Source: Halieaceae bacterium
Lineage (GTDB): Bacteria > Pseudomonadota > Gammaproteobacteria > Pseudomonadales > Halieaceae
Direction: 5' to 3'
DNA: 42,995 bases
NCBI GenBank assembly: GCA_002683335.1
Contig: NYTE01000048.1
Coordinates: 1 to 42,995 of the forward strand
The notes beneath the pieces are model-generated. The model ran no database searches and was not told where the DNA came from. It saw nothing but the letters and a program-made list of their open reading frames with translations. This document shows positions 18,419-28,033 of the stretch, in pieces; position 1 is the stretch's first letter, and every line of letters starts with the position of its first letter. The position numbers and the translations under genes were made by a program.

Positions 18419-19222
18419 GTGACTGTGATGTGGGAAAAAATCGAAATGACTCAAGACGCACGGGCCAATCCACCACGACCAGCAACTGTATGCGACGCCC
18501 AATGGGCGGAGCGAGTGGATCTCGCAGCGGCGTTTCGGTGGGCAGCTCGCCTTAATTTCCATGAGGGCGTAGCCAATCATTTTTCAGTCTCGGTTAGCGC
18601 CAATGGCACGCAATTTTTAATGAACCCTAACCAATCGCACTTTTCGCGCATCCGCGCATCCGATCTACTTTTGGTCGATGCTAATGACCCCGGTACTATG
18701 GAGAGACCGGGTGCGCCAGACCCTACGGCTTGGGGGTTACATGGCGCACTGCACCGCAAGTGCCCTCACGCCAGAGTGGCGCTGCACGTACATTCGATTC
18801 ACGCCACCATACTGGCAACGCTGGAAGATCCTCGTCTCCCACCAATCGACCAGAATTGTGCGATGTTTTTCAATCGCTATGCGGTTGACCGCGATTACGG
18901 CGGGCTGGCCTTCGAAGAGGAGGCCGAGCGCTGCTGCCAACACCTCGCGGACGCATCGAAAAAAGTGCTCATCATGTGCAACCACGGTGTGATGGTCATT
19001 GGTGACAATGTGGCGGATGCGTTCAATCGACTATTCTATTTCGAGCGCGCAGCGGAAACCTATGTTAAAGCGCTGTGGACCGGTTTGCCGCTCAAGGTAT
19101 TGCCAGATGCCGTTGCCGAAAAAACAGCGATAGAGTTAGAGAATTACCCGGGACAGGCCGAGGGACACTTTGCGCAACTCAAATCCATACTAGATGAGGA
19201 GGAGCCAGACTACGCCAGCTGA
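18419..19222 (+). CDS. Class II aldolase/adducin family protein
   Basis: LAAAFRWAARLNFHEGVANHFSVSV, ALHVHSIHATILATLEDPRLPPID, VLIMCNHGVMVIGDNVADAFNRLFYFERAAETYVKAL. Start uncertain (GTG 18419, ATG 18428 or ATG 18446). Confidence 0.88.
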   Translation: MTVMWEKIEMTQDARANPPRPATVCDAQWAERVDLAAAFRWAARLNFHEGVANHFSVSVSANGTQFLMNPNQSHFSRIRASDLLLVDANDPGTMERPGAPDPTAWGLHGALHRKCPHARVALHVHSIHATILATLEDPRLPPIDQNCAMFFNRYAVDRDYGGLAFEEEAERCCQHLADASKKVLIMCNHGVMVIGDNVADAFNRLFYFERAAETYVKALWTGLPLKVLPDAVAEKTAIELENYPGQAEGHFAQLKSILDEEEPDYAS

Positions 19223-19273
19223 AGTAGCGGCAGTGTTTTGACAGGGACCTACCAAGCGTAACCCTCGCATCTA

Positions 19274-20407
19274 TCACTGGCGCAATACCGCCTCCAAAGC
19301 CGTGAGACATCGATTGATATTGGTTGTGTTGCAACTGCTACCCATCAGCCCAATGCGCCATTGCTTACCCGCCAACTCCCCGAGACCAGCGCCCACCTCC
19401 AGGTCGAACTCCTTTAATAAGGCATTACGAATTGCGGCGTCATCCTGGCCATCAGGAATCTGGACGGCGTTGAGCTGCGGCAGTCGCCAAGGTTCTGAGA
19501 CTGCGAGTTTGAGGCCGAGCTCCGAAAGGCCCTCAGTCAAAACCAGGTGATTTGCTTTGTGACGGGCAAAGCTGGCCTTAAGGCCCTCTTCCTCTAGCAT
19601 CAGCAATGCTTCATGAAGCGCATAAATGGCATTTACCGGCGCCGTGTGATGATAAGCACGCATGGCGCCCTCACCCCAATACCCCATGATGAGATTCATA
19701 TCCAGGAACCAACTCTGCACTTTACGCTTTCTAGTGGCGATCATCTCCACTGCATTCGAACTAAAGGTAATTGGCGCGATACCCGGCAAACTGGAAAGGC
19801 ATTTTTGCGTGCCCGAGTACACAACATCAGCACCCCAGGCATCCACCTGCAGATCGATTCCCGCAAGTGACGTCACTGCGTCAACAATACTGAGCATGCC
19901 CGCGGATTTCGCCATGCCACAGAGCGTTTCAGCATCGCTGCGCACGCCCGTGGAGGTTTCTGCATGAACAAAGGCGAGGATTTTGGCGTCGGGGTGCGTC
20001 TGAATCGCCTTCGCCACCTTCTCGGGGTCGACCGGATCACCCCATCTATCTTGCACCATCACCGCAGTACCACCGCAGCGCTCAACGTTTTCTTTCATTC
20101 TCCCGCCAAAGACGCCGTTCTGGCAGACAATAGCTTTATCACCTGGCTCGAGGAGATTAACGAACGCCGCTTCCATTCCGGCAGAACCAGGCGCCGACAA
20201 GGGGATAGTCAGCTCGTTCGTCGTTTGAAACGCGAATTGCAGTAATCGCTTGACGTCGTCCATAAGACAAACAAATAAGGGGTCTAGGTGCCCTATCGTT
20301 GGCCGGGCCGCAGCAGCCAGAACCCTCGAGGAAACGTCAGAAGGACCGGGACCCATCAAGGTACGCAAAGGGGGATAGAAAGGTGAAGACAAAAAAAACT
20401 CCGTCAT
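19274..20407 (-). CDS. Class V aminotransferase, alanine-glyoxylate / serine-pyruvate aminotransferase-like
   Basis: MGPGPSDVSSRVLAAAARPTIGHLDPLF, SAPGSAGMEAAFVNLLEPGDKAIVCQNGVFG, DVVYSGTQKCLSSLPGIAPITFS (PLP lysine), GAMRAYHHTAPVNAIYALHEAL. Confidence 0.92.
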   Translation of the reverse strand: MTEFFLSSPFYPPLRTLMGPGPSDVSSRVLAAAARPTIGHLDPLFVCLMDDVKRLLQFAFQTTNELTIPLSAPGSAGMEAAFVNLLEPGDKAIVCQNGVFGGRMKENVERCGGTAVMVQDRWGDPVDPEKVAKAIQTHPDAKILAFVHAETSTGVRSDAETLCGMAKSAGMLSIVDAVTSLAGIDLQVDAWGADVVYSGTQKCLSSLPGIAPITFSSNAVEMIATRKRKVQSWFLDMNLIMGYWGEGAMRAYHHTAPVNAIYALHEALLMLEEEGLKASFARHKANHLVLTEGLSELGLKLAVSEPWRLPQLNAVQIPDGQDDAAIRNALLKEFDLEVGAGLGELAGKQWRIGLMGSSCNTTNINRCLTALEAVLRQ

Positions 20408-20502
20408 GAAGGTAGTTGTTGCCAGATATCAGAGTGCTGACGGTTAAACCGCTCGGCTCTCGCTACTCAACTAAACAAACCACCTAGAAGTGATTCGTGT
20501 AA

Positions 20503-20578
20503 TGGTGGGCCGTGCTGGGTTCGAACCAGCGACCAATTGGTTAAAAGCCAACTGCTCTACCGACTGAGCTAACGGCCC
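20503..20578 (-). tRNA. tRNA-Lys (anticodon TTT)
   Basis: Reverse complement GGGCCGTTAGCTCAGTCGGTAGAGCAGTTGGCTTTTAACCAATTGGTCGCTGGTTCGAACCCAGCACGGCCCACCA folds as a cloverleaf (acceptor GGGCCGT/ACGGCCC, loop CTTTTAA, GGTTCGAACC arm). CCA is encoded. Confidence 0.97.
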
Positions 20579-20636
20579 AATGAAGGGAAGGCGCGTATGC
20601 TAACGCTACTAGGTGAAAATTCAAGCCCCGAGGTGG

Positions 20637-21536
20637 CTAAAAGTTCTCCAATAGAAACTGCCGCGCCAACTGCGTTGCTGGATGAGAGGGGTACTCTCGA
20701 ATGACTTCGTCAAGGTACCCCTGTGAACGCTGCCGGTTGCCCTTGATAAACTGTACGCGCCCCAACTTGTATAGCGCGTCTGGGATTTTCGGGTCAGCTG
20801 GGTATTGATCCAACAGGATTTTAAAACTCTGACGCGCCAATTCTGGGTCAGGGGGATCGAGAACGAGATATAACTCGCCCAGCCAGTAATGTGCATTCGG
20901 GGCGTAACGACCAAACGGAAAATCGGTGAGAAAAGAAAGGAAAGCAGCCACTGCGTCATCAAATGACTTTTCCCGAACCAGTTCATAGGCTGCCCGATAG
21001 GCAGCCTCTTCACCTACTTGTGGGTCAGCAGCGCCTGCACGCACTGCGCCATCATCACCTCCAATCGGCGTGTTCACCGGTGAAGTTGTGACCTCGTCTG
21101 TACCTGCAGCTGTGTCGATCACAGCACCGGCAGCCACCCGACGATCCAGATCAACATACCGCTCCAGACTTTGAGCCTCCAATCGAACCAAGGCTTGAGT
21201 GGCCTCTTCCAAAAGTCCGTTTAAGCGCCTGACATCGGCTTCAAGCTGCTGTACTCGCAAAACCAGGCTACCGGAGTCGCTACTCGTAATACCTTCACCA
21301 TCAATATCAGAGGGCGGAGAAGCCACCGTCGTTGAACCGGAATAAGGTCGTATTCCAGAATAGCTAGCGGCATCATTATCAACAGTGGCGTTGACCGGCA
21401 TCGGCGCATTGAGATTTTCGGCGTCGGTCCGGCGCTCCGCTTCCACGTCGACATAATCCTGAGCAGATAAGGGCATATTTGTGCCCAGCAACAAAAAACC
21501 GACACAAAGTGCCGGCTTGATGGGTAACGCTGTCAA
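20637..21536 (-). CDS. cpoB: Cell division coordinator CpoB / Tol-Pal system protein YbgF
   Basis: Signal peptide, coiled coil, TPR region AYRAAYELVREKSFDDAVAAFLSFLTDFPFGRYAPNAHYWLGELYL; lies directly downstream of pal. Confidence 0.93.
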   Translation of the reverse strand: MTALPIKPALCVGFLLLGTNMPLSAQDYVDVEAERRTDAENLNAPMPVNATVDNDAASYSGIRPYSGSTTVASPPSDIDGEGITSSDSGSLVLRVQQLEADVRRLNGLLEEATQALVRLEAQSLERYVDLDRRVAAGAVIDTAAGTDEVTTSPVNTPIGGDDGAVRAGAADPQVGEEAAYRAAYELVREKSFDDAVAAFLSFLTDFPFGRYAPNAHYWLGELYLVLDPPDPELARQSFKILLDQYPADPKIPDALYKLGRVQFIKGNRQRSQGYLDEVIREYPSHPATQLARQFLLENF

Positions 21537-21550
21537 AGTCTTGTCCTCAG

Positions 21551-22093
21551 TTATTTGAGCTCAACCCGACGGTTCTGTTGCCAATTACTCTCGCCAGAGC
21601 CGTAAGCCACCGGGTTTTCCTCACCGTAACTCACCGTCTCTATTCGGTAACTTGGTAAGCCATTAGCTACCATGTAGTCTCTGACTGCATTGGCACGACG
21701 TTCGCCCAGAGCCAAGTTGTATTCCCGCGTGCCTCGCTCGTCAGTGTGGCCCTCTAAACGGACACTGTCGTTATTCCCCTGCAATGCTGCGATATGTGCA
21801 TCAACCTGAGCACGCGCTTCGTCGGTCAAAGACGAGCTGTCAAAATCAAAGTAAAAAGTGGTCCCCACCGCAGCAGCAGCGGCTTCGGCCTCTCTCTGGC
21901 CGGCGGCGGCCGCGGCCTCTGCTTGTTGTTGTGCTGCCTCCTGCGCGGCGGCTTGGGCCTCCTGAGCTGCCTGCTCGGCAGCGGCGGTAGCGGCCGCCTC
22001 CCGCTCCTTGGTATCGTTACCGGAACAAGCTGCCAAAATCAGTGATGCAAAAATCAGTCCTAACCACTTTGTGTAAAGCGTTGCGTTTTTCAT
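21551..22093 (-). CDS. pal: Peptidoglycan-associated lipoprotein Pal
   Basis: Lipobox LILAAC; OmpA-like domain FYFDFDSSSLTDEARAQVDAHIAAL...LEGHTDERGTREYNLALGERRANAVRDYM. Start assigned to ATG 22093 (signal sequence MKNATLYTKWLGLIFASLILAAC) rather than ORF start 22219. Confidence 0.96.
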   Translation of the reverse strand: MKNATLYTKWLGLIFASLILAACSGNDTKEREAAATAAAEQAAQEAQAAAQEAAQQQAEAAAAAGQREAEAAAAAVGTTFYFDFDSSSLTDEARAQVDAHIAALQGNNDSVRLEGHTDERGTREYNLALGERRANAVRDYMVANGLPSYRIETVSYGEENPVAYGSGESNWQQNRRVELK

Positions 22094-22194
22094 GGTCCTT
22101 ACCTTTCCCCAGTGTTTGGAAACTAATATACGTCTAATGTAGCGCATAACCACCTTATTTTCCTCTGCCCTGAGTAAAAAAATTACGCCAAAAG

Positions 22195-23484
22195 TCAAGG
22201 TGTCACATATGGCGACCAAGCAGGCTCCTGCACACTCCCCTCGCGCGAGGGCAAGCTGAACCTGACACCGCCATCCACAGCAACGGCACCCAGGATACTT
22301 TCTTCTCCGCGCTTGGTAGCATAAAGGACGATCGACCCATTTGGGGCAATACTGGGGCTTTCATCGAGGCTTGTCTCAGTCAGCACTGTCAACCGGTCGG
22401 TCACCAAATCGAACACCGCAATGTGATAACGCCCGTCCCGCTGATGCACCATTGCCACATTTCGACCGTCCTGAGCAACTCTGGCTCTCGCGTTGTAAGG
22501 TCCCTCAAACGTCACCCGGACTATTTTTTTTGTCCTTAAGTCATAACGATAAATCTGCGGGCGCCCTCCACGATCAGAGGTAAACAACAGAGACTTCCCA
22601 TCAGGCATCCAAGTGGGTTCGGTATCAATCGCAAAATGGCGTGTTAATCGGGTCAGCGAACGGCTGGACAGATTGAGAATATAGATATCCGGATTTCCAT
22701 CCTTTGAGAGCACCAAAGCCATACTGTTGCCATCCGGTGACCATGCAGGTGAATTGTTTAAGCCCTTGAAATTGGTGAGCTGCTCTCGTTGGCCAGTCAG
22801 GAGGTTTTGTCTGTAAATGGCTGGCCGAGAGGTCTCAAAAGAGACATAAGCGATCTCGCGACCGTCTGGAGACCACGTCGGCGAGAGAATGGGGTCACGC
22901 CCCTCCAGCAAGACGATCGGACGCCTGCCATCGGCATCGGCCAGCGTGAGACGATAAAAGTCTTTGCCTTCAGGATTGCGGGTCACGGACACATAAAGCA
23001 GCCGGGTGGCAAACGCACCGGGTATACCCGAGAGCGTTTCATAAACCTGATCGGACACGCGATGCGCCAACATGCGTAACTCACTCACCGGGCCTGTCAC
23101 CGTGCCCGACTCCACCGTTGCCTGCCGGGTAACATCGAACAGCTGAAAGTCGATTCTGGCCTGGGCCCCAACACTAACCCTGCCAATCAGCACATACTCT
23201 GCAGAAATTGCGCGCCAATCCCGGTAATACAGTTCGGATTCGCGGCTTGGGAAGCCAAGCATATCCCGCCGACTGACCGGCGAAAACTGACCACTGCGCG
23301 CCAGGTCCGAGTCGACAATCTGAGCAACGTCCTCCGGCGCCGCACCTACGCCTTGCCAGGCAAACGGTACAATTGCCACGGGAGTCGGATTCTCCACACC
23401 CTGATTAATTTCAATCTGCAGCTCTGCTGAACCGGAAGATACATACACCCCCAGCAGGAGGGCCAAGAAATTTCTCATGAGCAT
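22195..23484 (-). CDS. tolB: Tol-Pal system beta-propeller protein TolB
   Basis: Signal peptide, repeated beta-propeller motifs [67 protein letters not shown]; gene order. Confidence 0.97.
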   Translation of the reverse strand: MLMRNFLALLLGVYVSSGSAELQIEINQGVENPTPVAIVPFAWQGVGAAPEDVAQIVDSDLARSGQFSPVSRRDMLGFPSRESELYYRDWRAISAEYVLIGRVSVGAQARIDFQLFDVTRQATVESGTVTGPVSELRMLAHRVSDQVYETLSGIPGAFATRLLYVSVTRNPEGKDFYRLTLADADGRRPIVLLEGRDPILSPTWSPDGREIAYVSFETSRPAIYRQNLLTGQREQLTNFKGLNNSPAWSPDGNSMALVLSKDGNPDIYILNLSSRSLTRLTRHFAIDTEPTWMPDGKSLLFTSDRGGRPQIYRYDLRTKKIVRVTFEGPYNARARVAQDGRNVAMVHQRDGRYHIAVFDLVTDRLTVLTETSLDESPSIAPNGSIVLYATKRGEESILGAVAVDGGVRFSLPSREGSVQEPAWSPYVTP

Positions 23485-23486
23485 TT

Positions 23487-24200
23487 TTAGTACCTCAAAT
23501 CCTCGGGCTTGAATATCAATTGAAAACGACGAAAGTTCGCCTCAAAGGTCCGATTGTCCACCTTCGCGATTTCGGGGAAACGCCCGGCACGCTCGACCGC
23601 TGTCACTGCACTGCGATCAAACGCCGTGTTACCACTGGATTGAATGACCCCAACGCCGACTACTTCTCCCGTAGGCACCAATTGTATAGACAATATTGAA
23701 ACCATGCCGTTCCGCGCACTGGGGGGTCGAGTCCATCGACTAATCACTGCCGCTTGAATAGTCGCTGCCACCACGTCGCGGAGAGAGGGTTCGAGCGATC
23801 CAGACGCGGCTTGTTCCGCATCAATGAGGGACGTCAATTCCTCACGGGTTAACGCAGCCAGCTGTTGCGCATCCATTTGCAACGCAATTTCCTCTGCGGG
23901 AGTCGGGTCGGCGGCCTTCGGTTGCGGCGTGACGGCTACCGGCGGTGGTTCTGGCTTGGTCGTCGGAATCTCCGCGGATTTCGGTTTCGGTTCTGGTTTG
24001 GCTTTTGGCTTAGGCTTGCTGGCTGCCTTTGCGGTTTCCGTTCTCACAATCGTCGCCTGAATCGGGAGCGCGACGGGCACCGATGCCACGACCTCCGTCG
24101 GCCCAGACCACCGCAGAAACAAAAGCGACGCCACTACAATATGGAGTAACAACGACAATAGCGTCGGAAACCCAATGAAAAGTAGCCGGTCTGCTGTCAT
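23487..24200 (-). CDS. tolA: Cell envelope integrity protein TolA (short form)
   Basis: Single N-terminal TM, Pro/Lys-rich linker, C-terminal TonB/TolA-like domain ([53 protein letters not shown]); 4-bp overlap with tolR. Confidence 0.92.
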   Translation of the reverse strand: MTADRLLFIGFPTLLSLLLHIVVASLLFLRWSGPTEVVASVPVALPIQATIVRTETAKAASKPKPKAKPEPKPKSAEIPTTKPEPPPVAVTPQPKAADPTPAEEIALQMDAQQLAALTREELTSLIDAEQAASGSLEPSLRDVVAATIQAAVISRWTRPPSARNGMVSILSIQLVPTGEVVGVGVIQSSGNTAFDRSAVTAVERAGRFPEIAKVDNRTFEANFRRFQLIFKPEDLRY

Positions 24201-24622
24201 CCGTTGTCTGCGGGGTTTTCAGTCACCAGTCCCACTGAGGGCACCCCTGCCTCCTGCAGCGCCGTCATTAACAAGACCACATCGCCATAAGCCACCTGCT
24301 TATCTCCCCAGACCAGTACGGGTTTATCCGGCGTCCGCCTCAATACCGCGGCGACACGCCGACGAATAGTCGCAAGCTCAAGCGCCTGCTTGTCATCGAC
24401 CCCAAGGTTTAAAAAGAGTTGTCCGCGGTCATTGATTGAAACGATGAGGGGTTCGGCGTCCTGCTTGGCGACAGGTGCTGATTGCGCCTCGGGTAAATTC
24501 ACTTCGACCCCCTGCATCAACATGGGGGCAGTCACCATAAAAATCACCAGCAGCACCAACATCACGTCGATATAGGGCACGACATTGATCTCTGCCAACA
24601 TGCGCCGCCTTCGCACGGTCAC
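24197..24622 (-). CDS. tolR: Biopolymer transport protein TolR (ExbD family)
   Basis: RRRMLAEINVVPYIDVMLVLLVIFMVTAPML, typical ExbD/TolR. Confidence 0.96.
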   Translation of the reverse strand: MTVRRRRMLAEINVVPYIDVMLVLLVIFMVTAPMLMQGVEVNLPEAQSAPVAKQDAEPLIVSINDRGQLFLNLGVDDKQALELATIRRRVAAVLRRTPDKPVLVWGDKQVAYGDVVLLMTALQEAGVPSVGLVTENPADNG

Positions 24623-25329
24623 CGCCTCTGCCCTTGTTGTGCTCTCAAGGCGTAGGCTTGTCGCTGAAGAATGCCTGAAAATTCGTCCACAAAGGTCTCA
24701 TAACGATTCAATAGCACGTCGCTGCGCGCAGCAAGTTTGTTGTACGCCAGTACCGCGGGAATCGCAGCAAAAAGGCCCATGGCAGTAGCGATCAGCGCCT
24801 CCGAGATCCCTGGGGCAACCGTTGCCAGTGTGGCCTGTGTCGCGTTAGCCAACCCTCTGAAGGAGTGCATAATGCCCCAGACAGTCCCAAAAAGACCGAT
24901 ATAGGGGCTGGTAGAACCCACTGACGCCAGGAACGGCAAGTGCTGCTCAATGCGGTCTGTTTCTCGCATCAACGCAACTTTCATGGCACGTCGCGATCCC
25001 TCCAACATAGCGTCGGCATCAATATCGGACTGTTGCGATAGCCGCGAAAACTCCTTGAACCCGGCGCGAAAAAGACTTTCCACTCCCGTCGGTAATTGAC
25101 CATCTGCCACAGCCTGATTCCCCTCTCGATACAGCTGCGCGAGGTCAATCCCCGACCAGAATCGCTCCTCAAACGAGAGAAGCTCATCGTCCGTCCGGTG
25201 CATCAACATGGTCTGCTGAATGATCAGAAACCAAGAGGCAATCGAAGCCACCCCTAAGATCAGCATCACAATCTGTACCAATACACTGGCTCCCAGAACC
25301 AGTTCCAACAAACCGAGCTCCTGCGTCAT
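24619..25329 (-). CDS. tolQ: Tol-Pal system protein TolQ (MotA/TolQ/ExbB family)
   Basis: LPFLASVGSTSPYIGLFGTVWGIMHSFRGLANATQATLATVAPGISEALIATAMGLFAAIPAVLAYN. Confidence 0.97.
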   Translation of the reverse strand: MTQELGLLELVLGASVLVQIVMLILGVASIASWFLIIQQTMLMHRTDDELLSFEERFWSGIDLAQLYREGNQAVADGQLPTGVESLFRAGFKEFSRLSQQSDIDADAMLEGSRRAMKVALMRETDRIEQHLPFLASVGSTSPYIGLFGTVWGIMHSFRGLANATQATLATVAPGISEALIATAMGLFAAIPAVLAYNKLAARSDVLLNRYETFVDEFSGILQRQAYALRAQQGQRR

Positions 25330-25751
25330 ACCTCATCCCTTTCTATTTTTGTTGTCGCCAGCAACCGCTCTCTGATGTTACTCCCAAGTCGACGCGGCCG
25401 GCCCGAAGCCTGATCAACACACGCGACTTGGACTTCGGCCTTCAGTAGTAATTGGTCGGTGCGGCGAACCGTCTGGGTAAAATCGATGGTCGCGCCCCCT
25501 ACTTGATGGGCGAGTGCAGTTGCCACAATCTCGTCATCTAATTTCGCTGGCAGCAGATAACTGACAGACAACTGGGACACAACAAATATCCGGCCATCAT
25601 CAGTCAACGCGGCACGATGAACACCCAGAGAACGCATAAACTCCGTCCTGGCGCGTTCGAGAAATTTTAAATAGTTGACGTAATAAACAATGCCCCCTGC
25701 GTCGGTATCTTCAATATAGACCCGAATTGGCAGGGAAAATTCCCCGGTCAT
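25326..25751 (-). CDS. ybgC: Tol-Pal associated acyl-CoA thioesterase YbgC
   Basis: [34 protein letters not shown], 4HBT/hot-dog family motif; position upstream of tolQ. Confidence 0.96.
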   Translation of the reverse strand: MTGEFSLPIRVYIEDTDAGGIVYYVNYLKFLERARTEFMRSLGVHRAALTDDGRIFVVSQLSVSYLLPAKLDDEIVATALAHQVGGATIDFTQTVRRTDQLLLKAEVQVACVDQASGRPRRLGSNIRERLLATTKIERDEV

Positions 25752-26800
25752 GTCGGCTCTTCCAGATCGAGGGTGAGCGTTTCTGCGGCCGAACCCTGAA
25801 AGGGTATGCCAAAATGCGTGTAAGCATGGCGGGTCGCTATGCGGCCCCTTGGTGTCCGGAGGATAAATCCTTGCTGAATGAGAAAGGGCTCCAGCACATC
25901 CTCGATCGTACCTCGCTCCTCCGATAGTGCTGCCGCCAAACTATCTACACCCACTGGCCCACCATCAAATTTTTCTATCATCATTAGCAACAAGCGGCGA
26001 TCCAAATGGTCAAAACCTTGCGCGTCGACACTCAACATATCCAACGCAGCCTCAGCCACCGGGCCTGTGACTGCACCGTCCGCTTTTACCTCAGCATAAT
26101 CTCTTACGCGCCGCAGTAACCTGTTAGCAATGCGGGGCGTACCTCGAGATCGACGAGCTATGGCTGCCGCACCCGAATCCTCGATCGGGATTTTCAGAAT
26201 GCCGGCCGCTCGTTTTACAATCTCACTGAGCTCAGACGCGTCGTAAAACTCCAATCGCTGAACAATCCCGAATCGGTCTCTTAGAGGGGATGTGAGCAAC
26301 CCCGCACGCGTGGTGGCTCCCACCAGCGTAAAAGGGGGTAAATCAAGTTTGATAGATCTTGCTGCGGGGCCTTCACCAATCATGATGTCGAGCTGAAAGT
26401 CCTCCATAGCGGGATAGAGAATTTCCTCGACATACGGGCTCAAACGGTGGATCTCATCAATAAATAGGACATCACCGGGTTCAAGATTCGTCATCAACGC
26501 GGCAACGTCGCCCGCTTTTTCTAACACTGGACCACTCGTGGCCCTCAGTTGCACACCCATCTCTTCTGCAACAATGCTCGCCAATGTCGTTTTGCCCAAC
26601 CCGGGCGGCCCAAAAATTAAAGTGTGGTCAAGTGGCTCCCCGCGCCCGCGAGCGGCGGAAAGAAAAATCTCCATCTGCTCCCGAACGACACGCTGACCGA
26701 TATAGTCAGCCAACCGACGCGGTCGTATTGCGCGATCCATCACCTCATCACCCTTCTCGGGCGCACTGGTCGCTACCAACCGATCCGTTTCAATCACCAT
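25748..26800 (-). CDS. ruvB: Holliday junction branch migration helicase RuvB
   Basis: [82 protein letters not shown]. Confidence 0.98.
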   Translation of the reverse strand: MVIETDRLVATSAPEKGDEVMDRAIRPRRLADYIGQRVVREQMEIFLSAARGRGEPLDHTLIFGPPGLGKTTLASIVAEEMGVQLRATSGPVLEKAGDVAALMTNLEPGDVLFIDEIHRLSPYVEEILYPAMEDFQLDIMIGEGPAARSIKLDLPPFTLVGATTRAGLLTSPLRDRFGIVQRLEFYDASELSEIVKRAAGILKIPIEDSGAAAIARRSRGTPRIANRLLRRVRDYAEVKADGAVTGPVAEAALDMLSVDAQGFDHLDRRLLLMMIEKFDGGPVGVDSLAAALSEERGTIEDVLEPFLIQQGFILRTPRGRIATRHAYTHFGIPFQGSAAETLTLDLEEPT

Positions 26801-26822
26801 GCCACGTCCTCAATCCGACACT

Positions 26823-27449
26823 TCACCCCTTGTTGCCGCCCGCCAGACGTAGCGCCAGGCGAATCAACTCCTCGGTAGAAGCGTCGTCTGGCGCGTCAAC
26901 GCTGGCAATCAACTTTGCTGCCTCAGTAAGCTTAAAACCCAGAGAAACCAATGCATGTTCTGCCTCTAAACGCTGATCAACTCCCGCGACATCCTGATGA
27001 ACTGGCGCTGCAGCAACCTTGACTCCCGGTGACAATTCATCGAGCCAGTCACCTGCCTTATCTCGCATCTCTACCAGTAAACGCTCTGCGGTTTTCCGTC
27101 CAACACCGGGCAATGCTACCAGCGCAGCAACATCATCGCGCTGCAAACAGCGCGCGAAATCGGCCGCATCCATGCCCGAAAGTAATGTCAGCGCAAGCCG
27201 GGGACCCACACCGCTCACTTTAATCAACTCACGAAAAAGGCGACGGTCAACCGGCTCTATAAAACCATAGAGCAGCTGTGCATCCTCTCGCACTACAAAA
27301 TGGGTTAGCAGCACGACTTCCTGACCAAGCTCAGGAAGTAAGTACAGGGTTGTCATCGGCACCTGAATCTCATAGCCGATACCGCCCACCTCGACCAAAA
27401 TATCTGGCGCCTGCTTTCCGATAAGCTTGCCGCGAATTTGTCCAATCAT
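26823..27449 (-). CDS. ruvA: Holliday junction branch migration protein RuvA
   Basis: MIGQIRGKLIGKQAPDILVEVGGIGYEIQVP, LIKVSGVGPRLALTLLSGM, LVALPGVGRKTAERLLVEMRDK. Confidence 0.98.
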   Translation of the reverse strand: MIGQIRGKLIGKQAPDILVEVGGIGYEIQVPMTTLYLLPELGQEVVLLTHFVVREDAQLLYGFIEPVDRRLFRELIKVSGVGPRLALTLLSGMDAADFARCLQRDDVAALVALPGVGRKTAERLLVEMRDKAGDWLDELSPGVKVAAAPVHQDVAGVDQRLEAEHALVSLGFKLTEAAKLIASVDAPDDASTEELIRLALRLAGGNKG

Positions 27450-27458
27450 GACGCCACT

Positions 27459-27977
27459 CTACCTCAACCGGCCCGCCCTGAAGCCGCTCGCGGAGAGCGC
27501 GGCTGACAGGCCCGCCGCATGACAGTGACACAGTGCTGCAGCCAGACCATCAGCGGCATCCTCTGAAGGCGCCTCAGATAATCCCAACAAGGCTGTCACC
27601 ATGTGCTGCACCTGCTGCTTTGTGGCCGCACCCGTACCGACAACGGATTGTTTGATCTGACGCGCGGCATATTCGTGCACAAGTAACCCCTTAGTCACAC
27701 AGGCCACCATTGCCGCGCCTCTCGCGTGACCTAATTTGAGCGCAGAGTCGGCACTTTTTGCCATAAATACCTGCTCTATCACCCCTTCTGTTGGGTTGTA
27801 GGTATCAATGATCTCTATCAATGAGTCGAACAACACACTCAAACGGGCGGCCAGCGTCTCCTTCACCGGAAGCCGAATCGTGCCACTGGCGACATAAATA
27901 GAACGTCCTTCCTCGACACGAACAATGCCGAAGCCCGTTTTGCGGGATCCGGGGTCAACCCCGAGAATAGTTGTCAT
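27459..27977 (-). CDS. ruvC: Crossover junction endodeoxyribonuclease RuvC
   Basis: ILGVDPGSRKTGFGIV, EGVIEQVFMAKSADSALKLGHARGAAM, VVGTGAATKQQVQHMV. Confidence 0.98.
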   Translation of the reverse strand: MTTILGVDPGSRKTGFGIVRVEEGRSIYVASGTIRLPVKETLAARLSVLFDSLIEIIDTYNPTEGVIEQVFMAKSADSALKLGHARGAAMVACVTKGLLVHEYAARQIKQSVVGTGAATKQQVQHMVTALLGLSEAPSEDAADGLAAALCHCHAAGLSAALSASGFRAGRLR

Positions 27978-28033
27978 GTTGGCAACCGGCCAAGAAGAGC
28001 GATTAGTGTGACCGATTACGTGACAAACGTCAT

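Noticed and set aside
1-20407. Mobile genetic island with integrase or transposase
   Set aside because: No integrase, transposase or tRNA-end direct repeat was found in the window; only the tRNA boundary is suggestive.
22094-22219. N-terminal extension of the Pal ORF ([42 protein letters not shown]...)
   Set aside because: It would overlap the tolB 3' end and bury the lipoprotein signal peptide; the ATG at 22093 gives a proper lipobox.
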